From Afipia sp. (GTDB lineage Bacteria; Pseudomonadota; Alphaproteobacteria; Rhizobiales; Xanthobacteraceae), in assembly GCA_024707075.1 (NCBI GenBank), contig JANQAK010000003.1, positions 1,302,001 through 1,366,000 on the forward strand: a stretch of 64,000 nt of DNA, read 5' to 3'. Below, piece by piece: positions 28,995-36,844 of the stretch (position 1 is the first letter of the stretch; each line of letters starts with the position of its first letter). A model generated the notes under the pieces. The model did no database searches and was not told the DNA's origin. It worked only from the letters and a program-made list of their open reading frames with translations. A program made the position numbers and the translations under genes.

Positions 28995-29999
28995 CTATCG
29001 CTTGAGCTGTTCAACGATATAGCGGGTGTAGATCGGGATGCCCGTCGCGTTGACGTGCATCTCGTCGGCGAAGTTGGCGCTCGTCAGCCCTGGAACCGTG
29101 GGAACGTTCAGCACACCGAAGCCGCACCGCGCACCGGCCTCAATCACCAGCGACGCGATCTGGTCCTCCTTGTTGTGCCACGCAGCGTCCGTCGCGCGAT
29201 CGTAACGCGCCGCCCACGGCGGCAATAGCACCGTTAGTTTGCCCGTGAGTTTCGCAAGATCGCAAAGGGCGCCTATTTCATAACGGGCTTTCGGGCCATT
29301 CAGGTCCCAGTTCGCAAAGTGCGGATGGTCCTCAAGCCGCGCAAACCAGTCGCCCTCGCGTTGCGTGTCATGAATCACCGACAACCCGAGGCCAGCCGAT
29401 GGCGGCGTCACGATAGCAATACCCTGCCGCTCGGCGAGTCGCGCCTTGAAGGCCTCACGGATATAGCGGATCAGGGTCCCTACCCGCAGCGGCAGATAGG
29501 TCCATAGCTGTTCGCCGACACCGAGCCGCGCAGTGACGTCCTGCGGAAACACCCCGGCGGAGCGTACCCCTTCATTGAAGATGAACGGCGCGACACTGAG
29601 AACGACATGGGATCGGGCGAAAGCATCCGGCTGCGCGCGTGCCGCGCCGAGCACCGCCAGTGGCTCGCCCGCGTCGTAGGCGATGTTTACGGCGTAACCC
29701 GTCCGCTCGCCGAGCAGTTGCGCGGCCAGAGCGGGATCGATGCCATACGCGGTGCGGCTCTCGCCCGCGAAGATCAGCCCCGGATTATTCTTCAGCAGCG
29801 GCAGCTTGATCGCTAGCAGATATGGCACATCGACGTGCACGCGATTGGCTACGCTCAGCAGCAGCGCCAGTCCCGCGACCCAAGCCGCAACCACCAGAAG
29901 CAAGGTCGCCGCAAGCCAGCGCGCAGAGACCGCGGAAACACGGCGGCTGAAAAACGCATCCTTGAAGCTCGCGGAAATGTCACCCATGCCGCCGTTCAA
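28995..29999 (-). CDS. SGNH/AlgX-like acyltransferase partner protein
   Basis: The 334-residue protein has a single N-terminal transmembrane helix (residues 28-50) and a periplasmic domain. IFAGESRTAYGID (candidate catalytic Ser81) resembles the GDS block, and FADEMHVNATG near the C-terminus gives the Asp312-x-x-His315 pair of SGNH hydrolases. Proteins like this (AlgX, AlgJ, DltD) take the acyl group delivered by an MBOAT partner. It lies 12 nt upstream of the AlgI-like gene. GES in place of GDS is a variation of the family block. Confidence 0.8.
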   Translation of the reverse strand: MNGGMGDISASFKDAFFSRRVSAVSARWLAATLLLVVAAWVAGLALLLSVANRVHVDVPYLLAIKLPLLKNNPGLIFAGESRTAYGIDPALAAQLLGERTGYAVNIAYDAGEPLAVLGAARAQPDAFARSHVVLSVAPFIFNEGVRSAGVFPQDVTARLGVGEQLWTYLPLRVGTLIRYIREAFKARLAERQGIAIVTPPSAGLGLSVIHDTQREGDWFARLEDHPHFANWDLNGPKARYEIGALCDLAKLTGKLTVLLPPWAARYDRATDAAWHNKEDQIASLVIEAGARCGFGVLNVPTVPGLTSANFADEMHVNATGIPIYTRYIVEQLKR

Positions 30000-30029
30000 G
30001 CACGAACGGGTTTCGCAGACAATATCGCG

Positions 30030-31610
30030 CTAATGCGCGTCCGGCGGCGGACCGGCCAGATTCGGCTTGTTGACGAAGAACACCAGCGTGCTCAGCCCGA
30101 GATAGAATATCGTGAGCAGAAAGAAGGCGTCGCCGAAGCTCATCACCACCGCCTGCCGGTGCACGATCAGCGACAATTGCTTCAGCGCCATCAGCGAGGC
30201 GTTGCCCGCGCCCTGGAATTTTTGCGTCAGCATGTTGAGCGTCTCGACCGCCGTCGCGTTGCCCCATGTCACCCTGTCGTGCAGCCGCGAGATATGCAGG
30301 TCGGTGCGGTTGTCGAGCACGGTGTTGATGACGGCGAGGCCGACCGCGCCGCCGAGATTGCGCGTCAGGTTGAACAGACCGGAAGCGTTCTTCAGGCGCG
30401 CGGGCGGCAGTGTGCCGAGCGCGATGTTGTTGACCGGGACCATCGCCATCATGATGCCAACGCCGCGCAGGATCTGCGGCACCAGCAGTTCGTAGAAATC
30501 ATAATCGCGCGTGATCCATGTCATCTGCCATGAACTGATCGCGAAAATGATGAGACCCGCCGCGATCATGTAGCGCATGTCGACCTTGGTCATCATCCGC
30601 CCGATGATCGGCGCGCTGAGAAACATCGCGGCGCCCGAGACGAACACCGTCTCGCCGATCATCAGCGCGCTGTAGCCGCGCACCTCGGCGAGGTAACGCG
30701 GATAGACGTAGGTCAGGCCGTAAAGACCGATGCCGACGCAGAACGAGAACATGCAGCCAAGCGCGAAGTTGCGGTCGGTGAAGGCGCGGATGTCCACGAT
30801 TGGCTCCTTCTGCGTCAGCGCGCGATAGAAGAAGGCCACTGCGGAGAACACGCAGACGATCGCGAAGACGAAGATGGATTCGTCCTGGAGCCAGTCGTTG
30901 CGCGGACCTTCCTCCAGCACGTATTCGAGCGAGCCGAGAAACCCGGCCATCGCGGCAAGGCCCCACCAGTCGAAATGCTCCAGCAGCTTGAAGTCCGGTT
31001 TGTCAAAATCGACCAGCGCCAGTACGCCGATGGTGATGCCGATGCCGGGCACGATATTGATGAAGAACAGCCAGTGCCACGACATCAGGTCGGTGATGTA
31101 GCCGCCGACGGTCGGACCGATGGTCGGGGCCAGCGTTGCGACCAGACCGATGATCGGGCCGACGATGTGGAATTTCGAGCGCGGAAACACCGTATAGGCC
31201 GATGCGAACACGGTCGGGATCATGCCCGCGCCAACGAAGCCCTGGATCGCGCGCCACAGGATCATCTGCTCGATAGTCGAGGTCAGGCCGCACATGAAGC
31301 TCGCAGCGGTGAAGCCCGCGGCGGAAATCGAGAACAGCAGCCGCGTGCCGAGCGCGCGCGACAGAAATCCCGACAGCGGAATCGCGATCACTTCGGCGAT
31401 CAGATACGAGGTCTGCACCCATGCGACTTCGCTTGAGCTCGCCGACAGACCGGCCTGGATTTCCGACAGCGACGCCGAGACGATCTGGATGTCCAGAATG
31501 GACATGAACATCCCGAACACCATGATGAGGAATGCGATCAGCCGGCGCGTGCTGACCGTCTCGGCCGGCGCGGCGGGAACGCCATCCATGGTTGCGGTGT
31601 TGGACGCCAT
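30030..31610 (-). CDS. DHA2-family multidrug efflux permease (EmrB-like)
   Basis: The 526-residue major-facilitator protein has about 14 hydrophobic segments, as in the DHA2 drug:proton antiporters. Recognisable pieces include MFGMFMSILDIQIVSASL in the first helix, YLIAEVIAIPLSGFLSRALG (motif A region) and SWHWLFFINIVPGIGI. With the membrane-fusion protein just upstream (51-bp gap) it would form an EmrAB-type pump passing through an outer-membrane channel. Control is probably by the divergent TetR regulator. Substrates cannot be told from sequence. Confidence 0.9.
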   Translation of the reverse strand: MASNTATMDGVPAAPAETVSTRRLIAFLIMVFGMFMSILDIQIVSASLSEIQAGLSASSSEVAWVQTSYLIAEVIAIPLSGFLSRALGTRLLFSISAAGFTAASFMCGLTSTIEQMILWRAIQGFVGAGMIPTVFASAYTVFPRSKFHIVGPIIGLVATLAPTIGPTVGGYITDLMSWHWLFFINIVPGIGITIGVLALVDFDKPDFKLLEHFDWWGLAAMAGFLGSLEYVLEEGPRNDWLQDESIFVFAIVCVFSAVAFFYRALTQKEPIVDIRAFTDRNFALGCMFSFCVGIGLYGLTYVYPRYLAEVRGYSALMIGETVFVSGAAMFLSAPIIGRMMTKVDMRYMIAAGLIIFAISSWQMTWITRDYDFYELLVPQILRGVGIMMAMVPVNNIALGTLPPARLKNASGLFNLTRNLGGAVGLAVINTVLDNRTDLHISRLHDRVTWGNATAVETLNMLTQKFQGAGNASLMALKQLSLIVHRQAVVMSFGDAFFLLTIFYLGLSTLVFFVNKPNLAGPPPDAH

Positions 31611-31661
31611 CGGCTGGTCCCGGGTTATGTCTCAGGTCCGCACGAGGCGGCCTGCACGCGG

Positions 31662-32909
31662 CTATCTCGCGACGATCGGATCGACGCCGTCAGGCTCGGG
31701 CTTGGTGTTGACCGTGGTGATCACCGACATGCCCGGACGCAGCAGGTTTTCCCGCGCCACCGAGAACGGCACGCGAATGCGAACCGGCACGCGCTGAACC
31801 ACCTTGGTGAAATTGCCGGTGGCGTTGTCAGGCGGCAGCAGCGTGAACACGGAGCCCGATGCCGGCGCGAGGCTGTCGACGATGCCCCTGATGGTGCGGC
31901 CGGAGACGCCATCGACCGTGATCTGGACATGCTGGCCCGGCTTGAGGCGGTTGAGCTGCGTTTCCTTGTAATTGGCGTCGATATAGACGTCGTCGAGCGG
32001 CACGACATTGGCGAGCCGCTGGCCCGGCTGCACGTAGTCGCCGACATTGACGATGCGGTTGGAGAAGATGCCGTCCACCGGCGCGCGCACGGTCGTGAAC
32101 GACAGGTCGCGCACCGCCTTGGCGAGCGCCGCGCGCAATTCCTGCAACTGGCCTTCGGCTTCCGCCTTCTGCGCCTTGATCACATCGACCTGCGCCTGCG
32201 CGGCCTCGAGCGTCGCCTGCGCGCCCTGCACCGAGGCCACCGCCTGATCGCGTCCCGCCTGTGAGACGTCGAAGGTCGCTTTCGATGCAAATCCCTTGCT
32301 GCTCAATTCTTCCTGACGCCCGAAGTCGGCCTGCGCGCGCTTAGTGTTGGCCTCCGCCGACGCAAGTTGCGCCTTCGCCTGCACAACCACGCTATCCTGC
32401 GCGGCAACTTGGCGGCCGATGCGCGCGATGGTCGCTTCCTGGGTCGCGACCTTCGCCTGCGCGCTTTCGACCGCGAGCCGGTAATCGCCGTCGTCGATCT
32501 CGAACACGACATTGCCCGCGCCGACGCGCGTGTTGTCGCCGACGGCAATTCTGGACACATGCCCGGCGATCTTCGCGCCCATCGTGGTGTTGTTGGCGCG
32601 GACATAGGCGTCGTCGGTGGTGACGAGGTAACGGCCGACCACCATATAGTGAATGCCGAAATAGATGACAGCGAGCGCGGCAACCGCGGCGACACCGATC
32701 AGGATTTTCCTGCGCAAAGCGGATTTCGGTTTCGAGGTCTCGCTGCCGGCATCTGCCGAAGGTGCCGGCGCTTCCGTCGCGGGATTTTCCGCAGGGCGCG
32801 AACGCAACTCCTGCTCCGCCGCTGGAACAACGCGCGATACATCGACCTCGGATGCATCAGACTCGGGGTGAACAACCCTCGCAACCTGATCTCTGGCAGG
32901 CACGGCCAT
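31662..32909 (-). CDS. HlyD/EmrA-family membrane fusion protein
   Basis: The 414-residue periplasmic adaptor bridges the EmrB-like pump to an outer-membrane channel. It has a cytoplasmic Pro/Ala-rich N-terminus, one transmembrane helix (ILIGVAAVAALAVIYFGIHY), a first lipoyl half (TDDAYVRANNTTMGAKIAGH), a long alpha-hairpin rich in Ala/Gln (about residues 150-270), and the second half with VNVGDYVQPGQRLANVVPL. The ATG at 32909 has a strong AAGGAGG site. First gene of the efflux operon, reading away from a large palindrome. Confidence 0.91.
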   Translation of the reverse strand: MAVPARDQVARVVHPESDASEVDVSRVVPAAEQELRSRPAENPATEAPAPSADAGSETSKPKSALRRKILIGVAAVAALAVIYFGIHYMVVGRYLVTTDDAYVRANNTTMGAKIAGHVSRIAVGDNTRVGAGNVVFEIDDGDYRLAVESAQAKVATQEATIARIGRQVAAQDSVVVQAKAQLASAEANTKRAQADFGRQEELSSKGFASKATFDVSQAGRDQAVASVQGAQATLEAAQAQVDVIKAQKAEAEGQLQELRAALAKAVRDLSFTTVRAPVDGIFSNRIVNVGDYVQPGQRLANVVPLDDVYIDANYKETQLNRLKPGQHVQITVDGVSGRTIRGIVDSLAPASGSVFTLLPPDNATGNFTKVVQRVPVRIRVPFSVARENLLRPGMSVITTVNTKPEPDGVDPIVAR

Positions 32910-32975
32910 ACAGGCCTCCTTGAAATGACAAAGCATGCGCCAGCGCAAAAAGCCGCCGCGCCATTCTGGCTTGCG

Positions 32976-33020
32976 ACAAAATTACCATTGACCGAACCGT
33001 TCGGTCAATGGTAATTTTGT
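32976..33020. promoter_or_regulatory. 45-bp palindromic operator between the efflux operon and tetR
   Basis: Two perfect 21-bp inverted arms (32976-32996 and 33000-33020) flank a 3-bp centre. The core is TTGACCGAACCGTTCGGTCAA. It lies in the divergent gap 66 bp upstream of the pump's first codon and 85 bp upstream of the chosen tetR start. It is the expected binding site of the adjacent TetR repressor, which would control both directions. Such long perfect symmetry may bind two dimers. Confidence 0.88.
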
Positions 33021-33105
33021 GATGTCACCTAGATACCGCGCTTCGGGTTCCCGGATCGTTGCCCGCCGCGCCCTCCCCAGCGAAACGCAAAAACAGGCTG
33101 AACGA

Positions 33106-33750
33106 ATGGTTGCCACCGGCCCTGCAACCCTCCTCCATCCCGGCGATGAGGACAGCGCCAAGCGCCACCAGATCATGGACGGCGCACGGCGCGTCTTCAT
33201 GGATCTGGGCTTTGACGGCGCCAGCATGAACGAGATCGCGCGCGCGGCGGGGGTCTCCAAGGGCACTCTTTATGTCTACTTCACCGACAAGCACTCGCTG
33301 TTCGAGGCCATCGTCGAGAAGGAATGCCTCGACCAGGGAAGAATCGCGTTCAACCTCGATCCCGGACGCGACGCCGAAACGACGCTGCATGATTTCGGCC
33401 GGGCCTATATCGAAGTGGTGTGCCGGCCCGACGGCGGCTCAACGGTGCGAACCGTCATGGCCATTGCCGAGCGGATGCCCGACGTCGGCCGCCGGTTTTA
33501 TGAGAACGTGATCGCGCTCACCATGCGCCGCCTTGCCGATTACCTCGCGGCGCGCGTGAAGGCGAAGGAGTTGAAGATCGACGACTGCGAACTGGCGGCG
33601 GCGCAGTTCATGATGATGTGTCAGGCGACGCTGTTCCAGCCCTACATCTTTCAGGCCAAACCCGCCCCCACCCCGGCACGGATCGCAACCGTGGTCGAAA
33701 GCGCGACGCGGGTGTTCCTTGCAGGTTTTCGGGCGAGAGATCAGAACTGA
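33106..33750 (+). CDS. TetR/AcrR-family transcriptional regulator
   Basis: The 214-residue regulator has an N-terminal helix-turn-helix (residues about 39-58, SMNEIARAAGVSKGTLYVYF) and an all-helical ligand-binding domain. I chose the ATG at 33106 because homologues begin shortly before the KRHQIMDGARRVF helix. A frame extending to a GTG/ATG at 33019-33022 would start inside the operator. Divergent from the EmrAB-like operon, so it most likely represses it and itself until a drug-like ligand binds. Confidence 0.9.
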   Translation: MVATGPATLLHPGDEDSAKRHQIMDGARRVFMDLGFDGASMNEIARAAGVSKGTLYVYFTDKHSLFEAIVEKECLDQGRIAFNLDPGRDAETTLHDFGRAYIEVVCRPDGGSTVRTVMAIAERMPDVGRRFYENVIALTMRRLADYLAARVKAKELKIDDCELAAAQFMMMCQATLFQPYIFQAKPAPTPARIATVVESATRVFLAGFRARDQN

Positions 33751-33777
33751 CAGGCTCCCAGGAATCCCGGTCGGGTG

Positions 33778-34037
33778 TCATTGCGAGCGAAGCAATCCAA
33801 AGCCATAGACAGACTTCAATGATTTGAGCGAGACTTCTCCGCCGTCATGGCCGGGCTCCGTCCCGGCCATCTACGTCTTTCTCACCGCCGTTTCTTTAAG
33901 GCGTGGATGCCCGGGACAAGCCCGGGCATGACGAAAGATAAAGCGCGGAAGTAAAGTCCTCATGGTTCGAGACGCGAGGCGGCGAAGTGCGCAGACTGCG
34001 TAGACTTGCCTGCGGCGCCTCGCTCTTCACCATGAGG
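33778..34037. repeat. Mosaic of short palindromic repeats between tetR and the extensin-like gene
   Basis: This 312-bp gap has no gene but four repeat types. There is a half family B copy (33778-33800, TTGCGAGCGAAGCAATCC) and GGCCGGGCTCCGTCCCGGCC at about 33849-33868. ATGCCCGGGACAAGCCCGGGCAT lies at about 33907-33930. A family D unit (33958-34037) has CCTCATGG/CCATGAGG ends and inverted CGAGGCG/CGCCTCG. Confidence 0.85.
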
Positions 34038-34062
34038 CTATCAGCGTGAAGCGAGTCCGCAG

Positions 34063-35268
34063 TCACTTGATGCGGGACTCGTCCTCGACCGTGTCTTGGT
34101 CTTCCTTCGACAGCGGACCCTTCGCGAACATCCGCTTCACGCGCTGCCCGATGGAGCCGGTGACGCCCCCGTCCCGTGACAAGTCGCGGCTGACATATCC
34201 GCGCGGCGAGGCGCGCGCCGCGATCTCCTCGCCGGACACCGCGGCCGGCTGACAGATGATGCGGCCTGAAGCGCGCCGCATCAGATCGACGTGAATATGA
34301 TCGTAGTGATAGACGTTCGATCCCGGCGCCAGCACCGTGTTGAACATCTGGCACGCGCCGCCCTGCACGTCGCGCAGGAATCCCTGCTCCTCCGGCAATC
34401 CCTTCCAGCCATCCTTGACGACGATGCGGCGTCCGTCAGCCAGCGTGAAGGCTGCGATGTCGAGCGCATTGCCAAAGGCGTGTTCGGAAATGTGCGCGCG
34501 CGAATTGCCGTTCATGCCACGGCATGAGTAAGCCGAAATCTGCTTGATCTCCGCCACCGGCGAACCGAACCAGCGTTGCGCGGCGGGCTGCACCGAGTCC
34601 GCCAGCCATCGGTCGAGCGTGGAAACGATGGGACAGGCGAGCGTCGCGGTCGGCTTGAGCGCGACAGGACCGAAACCATTCACCGGCGATCCGCGCGACG
34701 GCCCAAGACGCGGCGGCGTGTCAGGCTGGTTCGCGGGATAAGGCTGCGCAGCATAGGGCGCACGCGATTGCGGCGCGCGATTCATTGGCGGCTGCGTCGC
34801 GTCCGATGCGGCCTCGATGTCCTCTTCGTCGGGCGGCGCGACGCCCGGCGCATTCAGCGGCATCGGCGCGCCGGACTGTGCCGGATACGGCGACGGGCGC
34901 GAAGCCTGAAACGGCTGCGAAGACCGATAGGACGGCGGCTGCTGATAAGACGGCTGCGACACCGGCCAACGCGGCTGATTGCCTATGCTCGCCGGCGGGC
35001 GCAGGTCGTCGGCATAGCCGAAACTGCTGCTGCTCTCGCCGAACGCCGCGACCTTCAACGGAAATTCCGCGCCGCAGGCGCCAGGCCCCGAAATCGGATC
35101 GATGCGGACAAGGTCCGCGGTCTCCTTGACCGCGCCGGATTTCAGGCACGCCTTCTCTGCCTCGGCCCGCCAGGGTTCGCGTTCCGCGGTCATGAAACCG
35201 CGGCCGCAACCCGCCAGCGCGACAAGGACACAGGAGCCGACAACGAACAAACTCACTCCACGCGTCAT
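34063..35268 (-). CDS. Extensin-like LAS-fold lipoprotein
   Basis: The 401-residue protein has a lipoprotein signal (lipobox VALAGC, Cys21), a Pro/Gln/Ser-rich linker (residues about 90-200) and a C-terminal extensin-like domain. That domain carries SEHAFGNALD (His263, Asp270) and HYDHIHVD (His324, His326). This SxHxxGxAxD plus HxH pattern is that of the LAS zinc peptidases (VanY, MepA), so it may cut peptidoglycan peptides, although the family is formally uncharacterised. Its C-terminal tail is charged. Located alone between repeats and the small ORF. Confidence 0.85.
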   Translation of the reverse strand: MTRGVSLFVVGSCVLVALAGCGRGFMTAEREPWRAEAEKACLKSGAVKETADLVRIDPISGPGACGAEFPLKVAAFGESSSSFGYADDLRPPASIGNQPRWPVSQPSYQQPPSYRSSQPFQASRPSPYPAQSGAPMPLNAPGVAPPDEEDIEAASDATQPPMNRAPQSRAPYAAQPYPANQPDTPPRLGPSRGSPVNGFGPVALKPTATLACPIVSTLDRWLADSVQPAAQRWFGSPVAEIKQISAYSCRGMNGNSRAHISEHAFGNALDIAAFTLADGRRIVVKDGWKGLPEEQGFLRDVQGGACQMFNTVLAPGSNVYHYDHIHVDLMRRASGRIICQPAAVSGEEIAARASPRGYVSRDLSRDGGVTGSIGQRVKRMFAKGPLSKEDQDTVEDESRIK

Positions 35269-35455
35269 CCGCGCAAGTTCACCGAAGATAATTAAAGACT
35301 CTTCAACGCATTGTTATTCAAAGTTTTTTAACCACGTTGGCGCGCCGCCGTCCGATTCTATCCGTGAAGAGACAGCAGGCCTGACTTTTTGCACGGGGAA
35401 CGTCTTGCTAGCGTTGCGCGTTACATGACCCAGCGTTGAGCCAAGGGAGCCTCCC

Positions 35456-35539
35456 ATGACCATCGTCGGACCTTTGAGTATCGTGGCCGCGTATGCATCG
35501 ATCATCTTCGTCGGCGCGATCGTGCTGGGCATGTTCTAG
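35456..35539 (+). CDS. 27-residue single-helix membrane peptide
   Basis: A short ORF, MTIVGPLSIVAAYASIIFVG followed by AIVLGMF and stop, is almost wholly one hydrophobic helix. AGGGAG lies at a proper distance before the ATG. I recall similar tiny ORFs in related genomes but cannot verify here. It might be a small partner of a membrane complex. It stands alone between an opposed lipoprotein gene and the MBL/rhodanese gene, 94 bp upstream of the latter. Confidence 0.6.
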   Translation: MTIVGPLSIVAAYASIIFVGAIVLGMF

Positions 35540-35633
35540 GCGAAAGACCTGCCTCTTAATCTCAAGTGCTGATGCCGGATAGAGTGAAGGGTCCGGCTTG
35601 GATCGCGCGCCGACTCCGCGTAAATAGTGCGGC

Positions 35634-36677
35634 ATGATTTTTCGCCAGCTCTTCGACAGCACATCCAGCACCTACACCTACCTGCTTGCGAGCCGGAAAG
35701 GCGGCGAGGCGTTGATTATCGATCCCGTCCTCGAGAAGGTTGATCGCTATATCCAGCTTCTGCGCGATCTCGATCTCAAGCTGATCAAGGCCGTCGATAC
35801 CCATGTCCACGCCGACCACATCACCGGCCTCGGCGCGTTGCGCGACCTGACCCATTGCATCACGGTGATGGGCGAGCAGAGCGGCGTCGATGTCGTCTCG
35901 ATGCGCGTCTCGGACGGCGACCGCGTCGACATCGAGGGGCTGAGCCTCGACGTGCTTTACACCCCTGGACACACTGATGATTCCTACAGCTTCATCCTGC
36001 CGGACCGTGTGTTTACCGGCGATACGCTGCTGATCCGCGGAACCGGCCGCACCGATTTCCAGAACGGCGATCCGTACGCGCAATACGACTCGATCTTCAA
36101 CCGGCTGCTGAAATTGCCCGACCAGACGCTGATCTATCCGGCGCACGACTACAAGGGCGACACGGTTTCCACCATCGGCGAGGAAAAGGCCTGCAATCCG
36201 CGCCTGCAAGTGAAGTCGATCGACCAGTATGTCGACCTGATGAACAACCTGCATCTGCCGAATCCGAAGATGATGGACGTGGCGGTGCCGGCCAACCTGC
36301 ACATGGGTCTCGCGCAGGACGAGGTCGCCAAGCGCGGCTGGGCGCTGACGCCATCGGACGCCCGAGACTTGATCGGAAGGCAGGGGGTTGCGCTGATCGA
36401 TTTGCGCGAACGCCGCGAGCGTGAAAAATACGGCGTCATTCCGGGATCGCTGCACGCGCCCTATGCGGACCTTGAAGACAACGTGAAACCCGGCGGCATC
36501 GTTCATCAGTTAGGCCGCACCGCCGGCAGCCAGTTGATATTCTATTGCGCCTATGGCGAACGTTCCGCGATGGCCGTGCAGGCCGCACAGGACGCCGGCC
36601 TCGCCAATGCCCGTCATATCCAGGGCGGACTCGAAGGCTGGCGCAAGTCCGGCGGACCGATCGCCACAAACTCGTGA
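35634..36677 (+). CDS. Metallo-beta-lactamase/rhodanese fusion, probable persulfide dioxygenase
   Basis: The N-terminal MBL domain has HVHADH (His57, His59, Asp61, His62), PGHTDDS (His113), FTGDTLL (Asp130) and PAHDYKG (His171), and resembles ETHE1-type persulfide dioxygenases, which use one iron. The C-terminal rhodanese domain (from about residue 238) has active-site Cys305 in FYCAYGERS. The fusion would oxidise glutathione persulfide to sulfite and move sulfur through the rhodanese Cys. Length of 347 residues fits PRF-type fusions. It appears monocistronic. Confidence 0.87.
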   Translation: MIFRQLFDSTSSTYTYLLASRKGGEALIIDPVLEKVDRYIQLLRDLDLKLIKAVDTHVHADHITGLGALRDLTHCITVMGEQSGVDVVSMRVSDGDRVDIEGLSLDVLYTPGHTDDSYSFILPDRVFTGDTLLIRGTGRTDFQNGDPYAQYDSIFNRLLKLPDQTLIYPAHDYKGDTVSTIGEEKACNPRLQVKSIDQYVDLMNNLHLPNPKMMDVAVPANLHMGLAQDEVAKRGWALTPSDARDLIGRQGVALIDLRERREREKYGVIPGSLHAPYADLEDNVKPGGIVHQLGRTAGSQLIFYCAYGERSAMAVQAAQDAGLANARHIQGGLEGWRKSGGPIATNS

Positions 36678-36844
36678 TCCGCAGGCGCGTGTGCCAGCGA
36701 GGAGTATCGCGATGCCGGGTTCTCGATTGCTTTAATAATGTAATGAATAAGCCGCATCTCTCCGGGCGCGACGTTGCATCGTCCTGACAAGGCTGCCAAA
36801 ATTCGGGACTCCGGTTCTTCCCTTTTCCCGATCAGGTGCTTTCC

